Translations under genes and position numbers: made by a program
Notes under the pieces: model-generated
Told to the model about the DNA's origin: nothing
Database searches by the model: none
Seen by the model: only the letters and a program-made list of their open reading frames with translations
Part shown: positions 28,824-37,768 of the stretch, piece by piece
Layout of the letters: every line of letters begins with the position of its first letter
Position numbering within the stretch: the first letter of the stretch is position 1
NCBI GenBank assembly: GCA_900541585.1
Contig: UQKD01000025.1
Span: forward strand, 1-47,290
From: an uncultured Alistipes sp.
GTDB taxonomy: Bacteria > Bacteroidota > Bacteroidia > Bacteroidales > Rikenellaceae
Length of the DNA stretch: 47,290 nucleotides
Direction: 5' to 3'

Positions 28824-28831
28824 TAATTTTG
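28824..28831 (+). promoter_or_regulatory. -7 box of the nitroreductase gene
   Basis: TAATTTTG matches TAnnTTTG. The start codon is 75 bases downstream, so the leader is about 70 nt and includes an 8-bp GC-rich stem (TCCGCCCG at 28841 with CGGGCGGA ending at 28868). Confidence 0.5.
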
Positions 28832-28906
28832 TGAAAAATATCCGCCCGGGCGTGCAACGGCGGGCGGATTGTATTGTTTATGCCAGGATTCAAAAAACAG
28901 ATCTTT

Positions 28907-29653
28907 ATGAAAAGTGTGCTTTTCAAGCATCGTTCGATACGTAAATTCCGCCCGACGCCCATTCCCGAGGAGGTGCTGCGCGAGTGCCTCGAAGCCGCCT
29001 CGCGCGCCTCGACCTGCGGCAATATGCAGCTTTATTCGCTGGTGGTGACCCGCGATCAGGCTCTCCGCGAGAAACTTGCGCCGTGCCATTTCAACCAGCC
29101 GATGGTCCGCCAGGCTCCGTGCGTGGTGACCGTCTGCGCCGATATTCACCGCTTCACGATGTGGTGCGAGCAGCGCGATGCCGACCCCGCCTACGACAAC
29201 TTCGCGTGGTTCCTGAACGCTTCGACCGACGCCCTGCTGGCCGCGCAAAACCTCTGCGTCGAGGCCGAAATGCACGGGCTGGGCATCTGCTACCTCGGTA
29301 CGACGATCTACACCGCGGGCGACATTTCGCAGATTCTGGAACTTCCGAAGGGGGTCATTCCCCTCACCACCGTGGTCATGGGCTATCCCGACGAGTCGCC
29401 CGAACTGACCGACCGCCTGCCGCTCGAAGCCGTGGTCCACTACGAGAAATACACCGATTACACGGCCGCCGAGATCGACGAACTGTGGGCCGAGCGCGAA
29501 GAGTCGGAGCTGACCAAACGCCTGCTGGCGGAGAACGATCTCCCGAATCTGGCGAAGGTCTTCACCCAGCGGCGTTACGTGCGCAAGGACAACCTCGCCA
29601 TCTCGGAGTCCTATTTCGCCCTTCTGAAAGAGAAAGGATTCTTCAACAACTGA
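28907..29653 (+). CDS. Nitroreductase-family oxidoreductase
   Basis: I choose the ATG at 28907 (MKSVLFKHRS), preceded by an A-rich stretch usual for this phylum; an upstream in-frame ATG at 28874 would add 11 residues. The 248-residue protein has the flavin-binding HRSIRKFRPTPIP motif at 8-20 and the central GLGICYLGTTIY block. Nitroreductase-fold proteins use FMN and NAD(P)H to reduce nitro, quinone or other compounds. The C-terminal tail beyond residue 175 (Y-rich, then KRLLAENDLPNLAKVF) is typical of the Bacteroidales group annotated as NADPH-dependent oxidoreductase. The substrate is unknown. The tamL gene starts 4 bases later. Confidence 0.88.
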   Translation: MKSVLFKHRSIRKFRPTPIPEEVLRECLEAASRASTCGNMQLYSLVVTRDQALREKLAPCHFNQPMVRQAPCVVTVCADIHRFTMWCEQRDADPAYDNFAWFLNASTDALLAAQNLCVEAEMHGLGICYLGTTIYTAGDISQILELPKGVIPLTTVVMGYPDESPELTDRLPLEAVVHYEKYTDYTAAEIDELWAEREESELTKRLLAENDLPNLAKVFTQRRYVRKDNLAISESYFALLKEKGFFNN

Positions 29654-29657
29654 CGCC

Positions 29658-32033
29658 GTGCGGGGATCGTGTCGCATATTCGCCGTTGCGCTGCTGGGCC
29701 TGCTGTGCTCGGCGTGCAGCGTCACGCGCCACATTCCCGAAGGCGAATATTTCCTGCAAAAAGTCCGGATCGAGGACGACCGGTCCACGCCCCGCAAGGA
29801 ACGCATCACGGCTTCCGACATGGAGAAGTACGTGCGCCAGACTCCCAACAAACGCTTCCTCGGGACGAATTTCTACGTCTGGCTCTACGAGCAGGCCGAC
29901 CCCGCGAAGGACAACCGCTGGAACAACTGGAAGCGTAAGATCGGGCAGGCGCCCGTGACGCTGGACATGGGGCTGACCCAGAAGAGCGCCGAAAACCTGA
30001 AGGTCTACATGGACTCGAAGGGTTTTTTCTCCTCGCAGGCGACCTATGAGGTCGACACCGTTTCGCGCCGCAAGCGTGCGACGGTCACCTTCCGCACGCG
30101 CCAGGGCGAGCCTTACCGCATCGACTCCGTTTCCTACGAGTTCCAGGACAACTTCCTCGAACAGATCGTGTTGCCCGACACCGTCAATACGCTGCTGCAT
30201 ACGGGCGATATTTACGACGTGTCGGTCCTCGATGCCGAGCGGGAGCGCATCGCCGCCTACCTCAAGGAGCGGGGGTACTACAATTTCTCGGTCAACAACA
30301 TCTCCTACGCCGCGCGGATGTTCGAGAAGGAGCGGCTGATCGACCTGCGGCTGATCGTCAAACAGTACCTCACGGGCTACGACGAACGCGGACTGCCCGT
30401 GATGGACAACAACATGGTCTACCGTATCGACCGGATCAACATTTTCCCCGATTACGACCCCACCGCCGCACGGACCGACACGACGCTGCTTTCGCGGCTC
30501 GATACGGTCTACTACCGCGGTCTGAACATCATCTACGAGAAACGTCCCAATTTGCGTCCTTCGGTGCTCCGGCAGGCCGTGCCGCTCTATCCCAACTACG
30601 TCTACAATTCGTCGCAGGTCAACCGTGCCTACTCCGACCTGATGGCGCTGGGGTACTTCAAGAGCGCCAAGATCGCTTTCGAGGAGCAGCCCCGGTCTGC
30701 CGACGTCACCGACATCGTCTCCTTCATCGGCGCTTCGGCCGACTCGACGCAGACGCTCTACACGCGCGAAGGTTACCTGGCGTGCAACATCCTCTGCACG
30801 CCGACGCTCAAGCAGAGCGTCAAGGTCGACCTCGAAGGCAGCACCACGTCGAGTTTCTACGGTCTGAAAGCCACCGTCGGCTATCAGAACCGCAATATTT
30901 TCCGCGGCGCCGAGTCGTTCGACCTCTCCTTCACGGCGGGTTACGAATTCATGAAGGCTCCCGACGCCAAGCGCAAGCGGGCCACCGAATTCGGCGTCAC
31001 GACCGGACTGACCTTCCCGCGGTTCCTCGTGCCTTGGCGCACGGGCCGTTTCCGCACGGTCAACCAGCCGAAGACCAAGGTCGAACTGTCGATCAATTTC
31101 CAGGACCGCCCCTATTACGCCCGTACGCTTTCGAGCGCCGGCATTACCTACATGTGGACCAACAGCCGCTATTCGTCCTTCTCGCTGCGGCCGATCGACA
31201 TCAACGTGGTCGACATGACGCGCCCGGTCGATCCCGAATTCCTGGGCAACACCTCCAACAAATACCTGATCAACAGTTTCAAGACCCAGTTCATCGGCGG
31301 CCTTTCGTTCGGCTACGGCTATAACAACCAGCGTAAGAACCTCGGCGGAAACGCCACGAATATCCGTTTCAACGCCGAGACCGCCGGCAACCTGATCGAT
31401 GCCGTCGAGCACGCCTTCTTCTCGCCGGCCAAGGGAAAGGAGCAGTATACGATTTTCGGTATCGAGTATTCGCAGTATTTCCGCACCGATTTGAGCGTCA
31501 GCCGGAAAGTCATGTTGGGAGACGCTACGGCGCTGGTGGGGCGGCTTTACGGCGGCGTGGCGATGGCCTACGGAAACTCTTCGTCCGTGCCTTTCGACCG
31601 CCAGTTCTATTGCGGCGGCAGCAACGGCATGCGCGGCTGGACGCCCCGAACCCTCGGGCAGGGTTCGGTGGCCAATCCTCACAACGATTTTCCGGTCCAG
31701 ACGGGCGACGTGAAGCTGGAGGCCAACCTCGAACTGCGCTTCCCGGTCTGGGGCATGATCCACGGCGCGACCTTCTTCGACCTGGGCAACATCTGGTATA
31801 TCCGGCACTATTCGGGGGAGTCCGAGGATACGGTCTTCCGCTTCGACCGTTTCTACAAACAGCTGGGATTCAACACGGGACTCGGCCTGCGTTTCGACAT
31901 CAAGTTCGCCGTGCTGCGTCTCGACTGGGGTATCCAGCTGCACAACCCCAACAACCCCTCGGGCGAGCGGTGGATCCACAATTTCAAGTGGAAGAACACG
32001 GCGCTCAACTTCGGCGTGGGTTACCCGTTTTAA
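29658..32033 (+). CDS. tamL: TamA/BamA-family outer-membrane lipoprotein (TamL-like)
   Basis: The start is a GTG at 29658, 4 bases after the nitroreductase stop; no earlier start is free. The 791-residue protein has a lipoprotein signal ending SAC (Cys20). POTRA-like repeats follow, as in YRIDSVSYEF and VYRIDRINIF (about 35-390). A C-terminal 16-strand Omp85 barrel contains the FDRQFYCGGSNGMRGW motif, the conserved (V/I)RG(F/Y)-like block seen in all BamA/TamA proteins. In Bacteroidetes a lipidated TamA variant, TamL, replaces TamA and works in outer-membrane assembly or lipid transport. The paired tamB is not in the window. Confidence 0.88.
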   Translation: MRGSCRIFAVALLGLLCSACSVTRHIPEGEYFLQKVRIEDDRSTPRKERITASDMEKYVRQTPNKRFLGTNFYVWLYEQADPAKDNRWNNWKRKIGQAPVTLDMGLTQKSAENLKVYMDSKGFFSSQATYEVDTVSRRKRATVTFRTRQGEPYRIDSVSYEFQDNFLEQIVLPDTVNTLLHTGDIYDVSVLDAERERIAAYLKERGYYNFSVNNISYAARMFEKERLIDLRLIVKQYLTGYDERGLPVMDNNMVYRIDRINIFPDYDPTAARTDTTLLSRLDTVYYRGLNIIYEKRPNLRPSVLRQAVPLYPNYVYNSSQVNRAYSDLMALGYFKSAKIAFEEQPRSADVTDIVSFIGASADSTQTLYTREGYLACNILCTPTLKQSVKVDLEGSTTSSFYGLKATVGYQNRNIFRGAESFDLSFTAGYEFMKAPDAKRKRATEFGVTTGLTFPRFLVPWRTGRFRTVNQPKTKVELSINFQDRPYYARTLSSAGITYMWTNSRYSSFSLRPIDINVVDMTRPVDPEFLGNTSNKYLINSFKTQFIGGLSFGYGYNNQRKNLGGNATNIRFNAETAGNLIDAVEHAFFSPAKGKEQYTIFGIEYSQYFRTDLSVSRKVMLGDATALVGRLYGGVAMAYGNSSSVPFDRQFYCGGSNGMRGWTPRTLGQGSVANPHNDFPVQTGDVKLEANLELRFPVWGMIHGATFFDLGNIWYIRHYSGESEDTVFRFDRFYKQLGFNTGLGLRFDIKFAVLRLDWGIQLHNPNNPSGERWIHNFKWKNTALNFGVGYPF

Positions 32034-32044
32034 CGTTCAGCTCT

Positions 32045-32956
32045 TTACTGCTTTGCCTTGTACTGCGACGGCGACATGCCGGCATTGCGCTTGAAGTAAC
32101 TGCCGAAGAACGACTGGTTGGGGAAATTCAGGTAATAGGCGATCTCCTGCACGCTCATGTTCGAATATTTGAGCAGCGTCTTGGCTTCGAGGATCACGTA
32201 GCTGTCGATCCATTCCGATACCGATTTGCCGCTGATGCGCTTGATGAGCGTGGTGAGGTATTTGGGCGTGATGCACAGCTGCCGGGCGTAGAATCCCACG
32301 CTGCGTTCGTGTTTGTAGTGTTCGCCGAGCAGTTCGGTGAACTGCTTGAAATACTCCTCCGCACGGTTGTGCATCGGGCTGTCGACCTCGGGGTGTTCCG
32401 TGAGGTAGTGGGTCAGGATGTCCCCGACCTTGTGGATCGTCGCGGCGATCAGCCCGCCGATGATCTCGCTCGAAAAATCGGTCTCCGGGCCTTTCAGCTC
32501 CTGCTCGACCATTGAGATAAAACTCCGGAGCGACTGGCTTTCGGCGTGCGTGAGTTCCATGCAGGGGAGCGAGCCGAATTGCAGGAAAAGCGGCATCATG
32601 CGTTTGGTGTCGATGTTGATGCGCTTGAGGAAATCCGGTGTGATGACGATAAGATGGGCTTTGAAACGGTCGTTGGATTGCACTTGCAGGATGTCCTTCG
32701 GGTTGAAGATGAAGAGCGAATTCTTTTTGAGCCGGAACTCCTGCAGGTTTGACGTGAGGGAGGTCTCGCCTTCGGTTCCGACGCCGATAATGAAAGCGTC
32801 GAGGCGGCTCGGGAACCGGAATATCTCCATTTCCGATGCGCTGTTTGCGGCGATGCATTCGCCCATAATTCCCGGACGCCTTTCGCCTCCGGCCATTGTG
32901 ACGAGTTCGTTCAGGGTAAAACTCGATATCGGCATTTCTGATTTTGTCTTGTTCAT
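32045..32956 (-). CDS. AraC-family transcriptional regulator
   Basis: The 303-residue protein has an N-terminal cupin-like sensing region (about 30-160) and a C-terminal AraC DNA-binding domain (about 205-303). The second helix-turn-helix is clear: MSVQEIAYYLNFPNQSFFGS followed by YFKRNAGMSPSQYK. It is cytoplasmic. It is not in an operon and converges on tamL with 11 bases between stops. Targets are unknown; small-molecule sensing is likely from family precedent. Confidence 0.93.
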   Translation of the reverse strand: MNKTKSEMPISSFTLNELVTMAGGERRPGIMGECIAANSASEMEIFRFPSRLDAFIIGVGTEGETSLTSNLQEFRLKKNSLFIFNPKDILQVQSNDRFKAHLIVITPDFLKRINIDTKRMMPLFLQFGSLPCMELTHAESQSLRSFISMVEQELKGPETDFSSEIIGGLIAATIHKVGDILTHYLTEHPEVDSPMHNRAEEYFKQFTELLGEHYKHERSVGFYARQLCITPKYLTTLIKRISGKSVSEWIDSYVILEAKTLLKYSNMSVQEIAYYLNFPNQSFFGSYFKRNAGMSPSQYKAKQ

Positions 32957-32975
32957 TGTTTCGCTTGAATTTCGA

Positions 32976-33009
32976 CAAATATAATAATAATCCGCTGGTT
33001 ATCATTCAA
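32976..33009 (-). promoter_or_regulatory. Promoter of the AraC regulator
   Basis: On the minus strand TATATTTG (32976-32983) is an exact -7 box. A TTG (33007-33009) lies 23 bases upstream, slightly farther than the usual 19-21. The start codon is 19 bases downstream. Confidence 0.55.
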
Positions 33010-33069
33010 AAAGTCCGATTCTTCGACTTTATGAACACTACCGCGCGCTTTTCGACCTGCCGGTCCATG

Positions 33070-33100
33070 AAAACGAAAACGCCGACCCGTAAGGTCGGCG
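33070..33100 (-). terminator. Terminator of the uppS-bamA-skp block
   Basis: The 8-bp stem CGCCGACC/GGTCGGCG (33080-33100) is followed on the minus strand by TTTTCGTTTT. It lies 36 bases after the stop of the second skp gene. Confidence 0.85.
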
Positions 33101-33136
33101 CTCGATGGTCTGTCGGCGGATGCTCCGCATGAAGAT

Positions 33137-33682
33137 TTATTTGGCGGCAGGTGCTGCTGCTGCGGGGGCGTCGGTGATGCCCAGTTCCTTCTTCACGGCG
33201 GGTGCAACGTCCGTCAGCGTAGCTTCGTCGAAATAGGCCAGCGATCCCGTTGAAGTGTCGAACACGACCAGGAATCCGCCTGCGGCCGCTACCTTGTCGA
33301 TGGCGCTTTTCGCCTTGTCGATGATCGGGGCGAGCAGTTCGTTCTGTTTCTTCTGGTAATCCTGCTGTGCGCGCTCCTGGAACTCGCGGGTACGGGTCTG
33401 CATATCGTTCAGCTCCTTCTCCTTCACCTCCTTGATGGCGTCGCTGAAGGTGTTGTAGTTTTTCTGGAAATCCTGCAGTTTGGTGTTGAATTCGACGTTC
33501 ATCGTCTCGATGTTGTCCGACAATTCCTTGGCGAAGGTGTCCATGTTTTCCTGCATCGTCTTGGTCTCGGGCATCGCCATGATGATTTCCTGGGTATTGA
33601 TGCGTCCGAATTTCTGGGCGAAGAGCGATGTGGAGCCCATCACCAGCACAACCGCAAGGGTCAGTTTGATTGCTTTTTTCAT
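33137..33682 (-). CDS. OmpH/Skp-family periplasmic chaperone (second copy)
   Basis: The 181-residue protein has a signal peptide (cleavage near LFAQ) and begins KFGRINTQEIIMAMPET, the usual OmpH N-terminus. A long coiled coil (about 40-125) forms the tentacle of the Skp fold. The C-terminal strand is LVVFDTSTGSLAYFDEA, followed by an Ala/Pro-rich tail (AAAAPAAK). Skp chaperones deliver unfolded outer-membrane proteins to BamA. Tandem skp genes downstream of bamA are usual in Bacteroidetes. Confidence 0.95.
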   Translation of the reverse strand: MKKAIKLTLAVVLVMGSTSLFAQKFGRINTQEIIMAMPETKTMQENMDTFAKELSDNIETMNVEFNTKLQDFQKNYNTFSDAIKEVKEKELNDMQTRTREFQERAQQDYQKKQNELLAPIIDKAKSAIDKVAAAGGFLVVFDTSTGSLAYFDEATLTDVAPAVKKELGITDAPAAAAPAAK

Positions 33683-33713
33683 ACAGTTTTATCAGTTAAT
33701 GTTTTGATGTCGG

Positions 33714-34220
33714 TTATTTTTTGAGTGCGTCGATCACCTGCTGCGTTCGCTCTACCGAAGGGTTGGTGTAGAGCAGCGTGGGGTTGTTCGCCGAGTCGAG
33801 CACCAGGTCGGCGCCTGCCTGCTTGGCGTAGGTCTCGATGGCGGCGAAGACCCGTTTCTGGATCGGAGAGATCATCTCGATGCGTTTCTTCATCAGCGTG
33901 CCTTCCTGCCCGAACAGGCTTTCCTGATACTCCTGCGCCTCCTTCTCCTTGTTCAGAATGGCGTTTTCGCGGGTCTGGCGCGCTGCGGCCGAGAGCGAGG
34001 TTTTCTGGCTCACGTAATTGTTGTAAAGCGCCTCGACCTCGGCAAACTTGGCGTCTACCTGGTCCTGGTACTGCTTGGCGAGCTTATCCAGGTCGGAAAT
34101 AGCCGTATTGTAGGCGTCGATCGATTTGAACACTTTCTCGCTGTTGACGATTATGTAGTTCTGTGCCGCGAGTGTCCCTGCCGTCAGAATGAATGCCGCA
34201 ATTAAAATCAGCCGTTTCAT
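33714..34220 (-). CDS. OmpH/Skp-family periplasmic chaperone (first copy)
   Basis: The 168-residue protein has a signal peptide (LAAQ cleavage), then NYIIVNSEKVFKSID. A coiled coil of about 80 residues and the C-terminal strand ADLVLDSANNPTLLYTNPS complete the OmpH/Skp fold. It lies 31 bases upstream of the second copy. The 171-base gap from bamA contains its own -7 box, so it may also be transcribed separately. Confidence 0.95.
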   Translation of the reverse strand: MKRLILIAAFILTAGTLAAQNYIIVNSEKVFKSIDAYNTAISDLDKLAKQYQDQVDAKFAEVEALYNNYVSQKTSLSAAARQTRENAILNKEKEAQEYQESLFGQEGTLMKKRIEMISPIQKRVFAAIETYAKQAGADLVLDSANNPTLLYTNPSVERTQQVIDALKK

Positions 34221-34291
34221 ATTCCTGTTGTTTTTAAGTTAATATTCAGCCGGTTTTCCGGATTTCTGCTATAAATATAACTCTTTTCTTT

Positions 34292-34299
34292 CAAATTTA
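34292..34299 (-). promoter_or_regulatory. -7 box upstream of the skp pair
   Basis: The minus strand reads TAAATTTG, an exact match, 71 bases before the first skp start. A second near-match, TATATTTA, is at 34272-34279. No -33 TTG is at the usual distance. Confidence 0.4.
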
Positions 34300-34325
34300 T
34301 TGCCACGCCCCGTTTTATTTGAACA

Positions 34326-34340
34326 CCCTTTGGCAAAGGG
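34326..34340. other. Perfect 15-base palindrome between bamA and skp
   Basis: CCCTTTG and CAAAGGG flank a single G. The direct repeat TTTGAACACC occurs on both sides (34318-34327 and 34352-34361). It lacks a T-run in the direction of bamA transcription, so a protein-binding site is as likely as a terminator. Confidence 0.45.
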
Positions 34341-34391
34341 GATTCAGGGGATTTTGAACACCGGTCCGCAGGGGCGGCCGTTCGGCTCCTG

Positions 34392-36974
34392 TTAAAATTG
34401 TTGTCCCAGGACGAAGTGGAATTGGCTGCCGCTCTTGGTCGAGGAGTTGGCCGGAGCGTCGAATCCGTAACCCCAGTCGATGCCGAGCATACCCACCACG
34501 GGGAGGTAGAGGCGGACGCCGAAACCGGCCGAACGCTTGATCTTGAAGGGCGAGAACTTCTTCCACGAGTCGAAGGCGTTACCGCCTTCGAGGAATCCCA
34601 GCACGTAGATCTGCGACGAAGGCTTGAGGATGATCGGGTAGCGAAGTTCGGCGGTGTATTTGTTGTAGCCGCGCGAGTAGTTGCTTCCCGGGTCGAGCGC
34701 GCCGTCCTCGTAACCGCGCATCGCGATGATGTCGATACCGTATATATTGTATCCCGACATGCCGTCGCCGCCGACTTCGTAACGTTCGAAAGGCGAAACC
34801 TTATACTTGTTGTAGCTGCCGAGGTATCCCATTTCGGCCTTGAGCATCAGCACGAGGTTCGAGTTTTTCAGGAACGACTGGAACCACTGCGCCTTGAACT
34901 GCCATTTGTGGAACTCCACCCAGCGGTAGCGCTCCTGGTTGGCCCGGTCGGCCTCTGCGGTGGTCGAGCTGGAACTGTTGGCGATCTGCTCCAGTTTCTT
35001 GTAGTCCTTGCCGTCCCAGAGCGAGTAGGGGAGCGTGGCCTGCACCGAGGCGCTGAACTCCGAACCGCGGCGCGGGTAGATCGGCTGGTCGACCGAATTG
35101 CGGCCGAACACCAGCTTGATCGATGCCAGGTTGGCCGCGCCGTTCGTCATCACGAACGACGACCAGTTTTTCAGCGCATAGCGTTCGTAGCTGGCTTCGG
35201 CGTAGAACGTGAAATAGGGGTCGGGCCAGTTCAGACGCTTGCCCAGACCGGCTGCGACGCCGTAGGTCCGGAAGTACTGCGTACTGGTCTGCCATACGTA
35301 ATAGGCGTTGTTCTGCTCCGAGAAGTGCGCCGAGAGGGTGAACGAGTTGGGTTTCTTGCCGCCCATCCAGGGGTCGGTGAAGCTGAACGCGAAGGCCTTG
35401 TAATACGTACCGTTGGTCTGCGCCGAGAGTGAAAGCCGCTGGTTCTGGCCCATCGGGTAGGGACGCCATGCGCCTTTTTTGAAGGTGTTTTTGATCGAGA
35501 GGTTGTTCAGCGTGATGCCGACCGAGCCTACGAAGGTTCCCGAACCCCAGCCGCCGGCGATGTTGAACTGGTCGGAAGCCTGCTCCTCAAGGGGCCAGTT
35601 GACGTTCACCAGCTCATTCGAAACGGGCTTGATGTCGGGCATGATGGCCTCGGGGTTGAAGTGTCCCATCGAACCCAGCAGGCGGATGGTGCGCATCAGC
35701 AGCGCGCGGTTGTAGAGTTCTCCCGGACGGGTGTCCAGCTCGCGGCGGATCACCTCGTCGTCGACGCGCTGGTTGCCCGTGATGCCGACTTCGTTGATGG
35801 TGAACTGCTTGCCTTCGAAGACCTTGACCTCGATGTCGATCGAGTCGGGGGCGATGATCGTCTCGGCGGGTTCGATCTGCGACATCAGGTAGCCTTCGTT
35901 CTGGTAGAGCGACGACACGGATGCCGCTTCGGGATCGGTCTCCTTGCCGATACCCAGCTGCTTGTGCATCGTCTTCTTATCGTAGATGTCGCCCTTCTTG
36001 ACGCCGAACATCTGTTGCAGACCTTCGGTTTCGTAGACCGAGTTACCCACCCACGAGACGTTGCGGATGTAGTATTTGTTGCCTTCCGACACTTCGAGGT
36101 CGATGCCCAGCCGTTTCTCGTTGATCGGGTAGATCGAGTCGCGTACGATGGTGGCGTTGCGGTAGCCCCGCGAGTTGTAGAAGTCGATCAGCAGCTCCTT
36201 GTCCGCCTCGTAGTCGTTCTCGTTGAGTTTGGCCCCCTTGAAGAAGTTGATCGATTTCTGGTGGGTCTTTTTGAACGTGCGGCGCAGGCGTTTGTCGTTG
36301 AACTGCTCGTTGCCGACGAAGTTGATCTTGCCGATCTTCACTTTGTCCTTGCGGTCGATCAGGAAGGTCACCGTCACGGCCTGTCCCGGGCGCAGCGTGT
36401 CGTTGTCGATGCGCACGTCCACCTCCGTATTGCGGAATCCCTTTTCGGCCCAGTAGTTATGGATGAGTTTCTTGTTCTTGTCGATGACGTAGTCCGAGAG
36501 TTCGCTGCCGCGCTTGAGCTTGAGTTTTTCCAGCAGGTCCTTCTTCTTGCCCTTCGAAATGCCCTCGAATTCCCAGTTGTAGACACGGGGACGCTCCTTG
36601 AGGAGCACCTCCAGGTCGAGGCTGTCGCCCTCGATCTCGGCGCCGATCTTCACGTCCGAGAAAAACCGCTGGCTCCAGAGCCGTGAAATGGCGTTGGAGA
36701 TGAAGTTGCTCGGCAGGTAGACCGAGTCGCCTGCGATCAGTCCGGCCGACGACTTGAGGATCTCGGGGTTGAGGTATTGCACGCCGTGGACGTTGACGTT
36801 GCGGATGTAATAGAGCCTGGGTTCGCCCTCGCTTCGGAACATCGGGGCGTTTTCTGAAATCGCAGGCTTCGGAGCCGCCGTCGTGTCCTGCGGATTCTGC
36901 TCCTGGGCGAATATATTCGAGCAGCAAAGCACGAGGGCAGCTGCTGCCGTGAATATCTTACCGGAATAATTCAT
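34392..36974 (-). CDS. bamA: Outer-membrane protein assembly factor BamA
   Basis: The 860-residue protein is the essential Omp85 insertase. It has a signal peptide (SNIFAQ), an about 30-residue low-complexity stretch, and five POTRA domains (about 50-470). Recognisable POTRA starts include IRNVNVHGVQYL, VYNWEFEGIS, KIGKINFVGNEQF, IRNVSWVGNS and INEVGITGNQRV. The 16-strand barrel has an MRGYEDG block, and the protein ends in FHFVLGQQF with the C-terminal Phe of the barrel. It lies 23 bases downstream of uppS and before the two skp genes, the usual envelope block in this phylum. Confidence 0.97.
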   Translation of the reverse strand: MNYSGKIFTAAAALVLCCSNIFAQEQNPQDTTAAPKPAISENAPMFRSEGEPRLYYIRNVNVHGVQYLNPEILKSSAGLIAGDSVYLPSNFISNAISRLWSQRFFSDVKIGAEIEGDSLDLEVLLKERPRVYNWEFEGISKGKKKDLLEKLKLKRGSELSDYVIDKNKKLIHNYWAEKGFRNTEVDVRIDNDTLRPGQAVTVTFLIDRKDKVKIGKINFVGNEQFNDKRLRRTFKKTHQKSINFFKGAKLNENDYEADKELLIDFYNSRGYRNATIVRDSIYPINEKRLGIDLEVSEGNKYYIRNVSWVGNSVYETEGLQQMFGVKKGDIYDKKTMHKQLGIGKETDPEAASVSSLYQNEGYLMSQIEPAETIIAPDSIDIEVKVFEGKQFTINEVGITGNQRVDDEVIRRELDTRPGELYNRALLMRTIRLLGSMGHFNPEAIMPDIKPVSNELVNVNWPLEEQASDQFNIAGGWGSGTFVGSVGITLNNLSIKNTFKKGAWRPYPMGQNQRLSLSAQTNGTYYKAFAFSFTDPWMGGKKPNSFTLSAHFSEQNNAYYVWQTSTQYFRTYGVAAGLGKRLNWPDPYFTFYAEASYERYALKNWSSFVMTNGAANLASIKLVFGRNSVDQPIYPRRGSEFSASVQATLPYSLWDGKDYKKLEQIANSSSSTTAEADRANQERYRWVEFHKWQFKAQWFQSFLKNSNLVLMLKAEMGYLGSYNKYKVSPFERYEVGGDGMSGYNIYGIDIIAMRGYEDGALDPGSNYSRGYNKYTAELRYPIILKPSSQIYVLGFLEGGNAFDSWKKFSPFKIKRSAGFGVRLYLPVVGMLGIDWGYGFDAPANSSTKSGSQFHFVLGQQF

Positions 36975-36997
36975 CTATTTAAATCTAGTAAAGTCAT

Positions 36998-37711
36998 CTA
37001 TTTAACCAGTCCGAAGCGGCGATCGCGCCGTGCGTATTCCTCCACCGCGCGGTCGAACTCCTCCTCCGTGAAGTCGGGCCACAGCACTTCTGGGAACCAC
37101 AGTTCGGCATAGGAGGCCTGCCACAGCAGGAAGTTGCTCAACCGCTGTTCGCCGCTGGTGCGGACGATCAGGTCGGGGTTCGGGTAGGGGGCCGTGTAGA
37201 GCGCGGTGCTGATCGTGCCCTCGGAAATCTCCGACGGGGCGATCTGGCCGGCCTCCACGCGCCGCGCGATCTGCTGCACGGCGTGCGTTATTTCGCTGCG
37301 CGACGAGTAGTTGAGCGCCAGGATCAGCGTCAGCGTCCGTCCTCCGGCGGTTCGCTCCTCGGCTTCTGCCAGGTAGCGTTGCACCTTCTCGGAAAAACGG
37401 CTCCGGTCGCCGATCATGCGCACCTCGACGCCCTGGCGGACCAGTTCGGGCGTTTCGTTGACGACGCTTTTGCAGAAAAGCTCCATCAGGGAGTCCACCT
37501 CTTCCGCGGGCCGTCCCCAGTTCTCGGTCGAGAACGCATAGAGCGTCAGGTACTTCACACCCCAGCGCGCCGCAGCGCGCAACGACGCCCGCACGGGTTC
37601 GACGCCCGCCGCATGGCCTTCGTAACGCTCCTTGCCGCGCAACTCGGCCCAGCGGCCGTTGCCGTCCATGATGATGGCGACGTGTTGCGGTATGCGTTTC
37701 TGATCGCTCAT
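36998..37711 (-). CDS. uppS: Undecaprenyl diphosphate synthase
   Basis: The enzyme adds isoprenyl units in cis to make the C55 lipid carrier for peptidoglycan and surface glycans. IIMDGNGRWA with the catalytic Asp, TLYAFSTENW, and the C-terminal DLIVRTSGEQRLSNFLLWQ block are hallmarks of the cis-prenyltransferase family. I choose the ATG at 37711 (MSDQKRIPQH), giving 237 residues. An ATG 12 bases upstream (MCPNMSDQ) overlaps the -7 box and would be unlikely to be transcribed. Confidence 0.95.
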   Translation of the reverse strand: MSDQKRIPQHVAIIMDGNGRWAELRGKERYEGHAAGVEPVRASLRAAARWGVKYLTLYAFSTENWGRPAEEVDSLMELFCKSVVNETPELVRQGVEVRMIGDRSRFSEKVQRYLAEAEERTAGGRTLTLILALNYSSRSEITHAVQQIARRVEAGQIAPSEISEGTISTALYTAPYPNPDLIVRTSGEQRLSNFLLWQASYAELWFPEVLWPDFTEEEFDRAVEEYARRDRRFGLVK

Positions 37712-37720
37712 ATTAGGGCA

Positions 37721-37728
37721 CAAATATA
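37721..37728 (-). promoter_or_regulatory. -7 box of the uppS-bamA block
   Basis: The minus strand reads TATATTTG, an exact -7 box ending only 9 bases before the chosen uppS ATG. If used, the transcript would have almost no leader. No good -33 TTG is seen. Confidence 0.45.
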
Positions 37729-37768
37729 GGGAAAATTCTATTAACTTGTGGAAAAATGCGATAAATGA

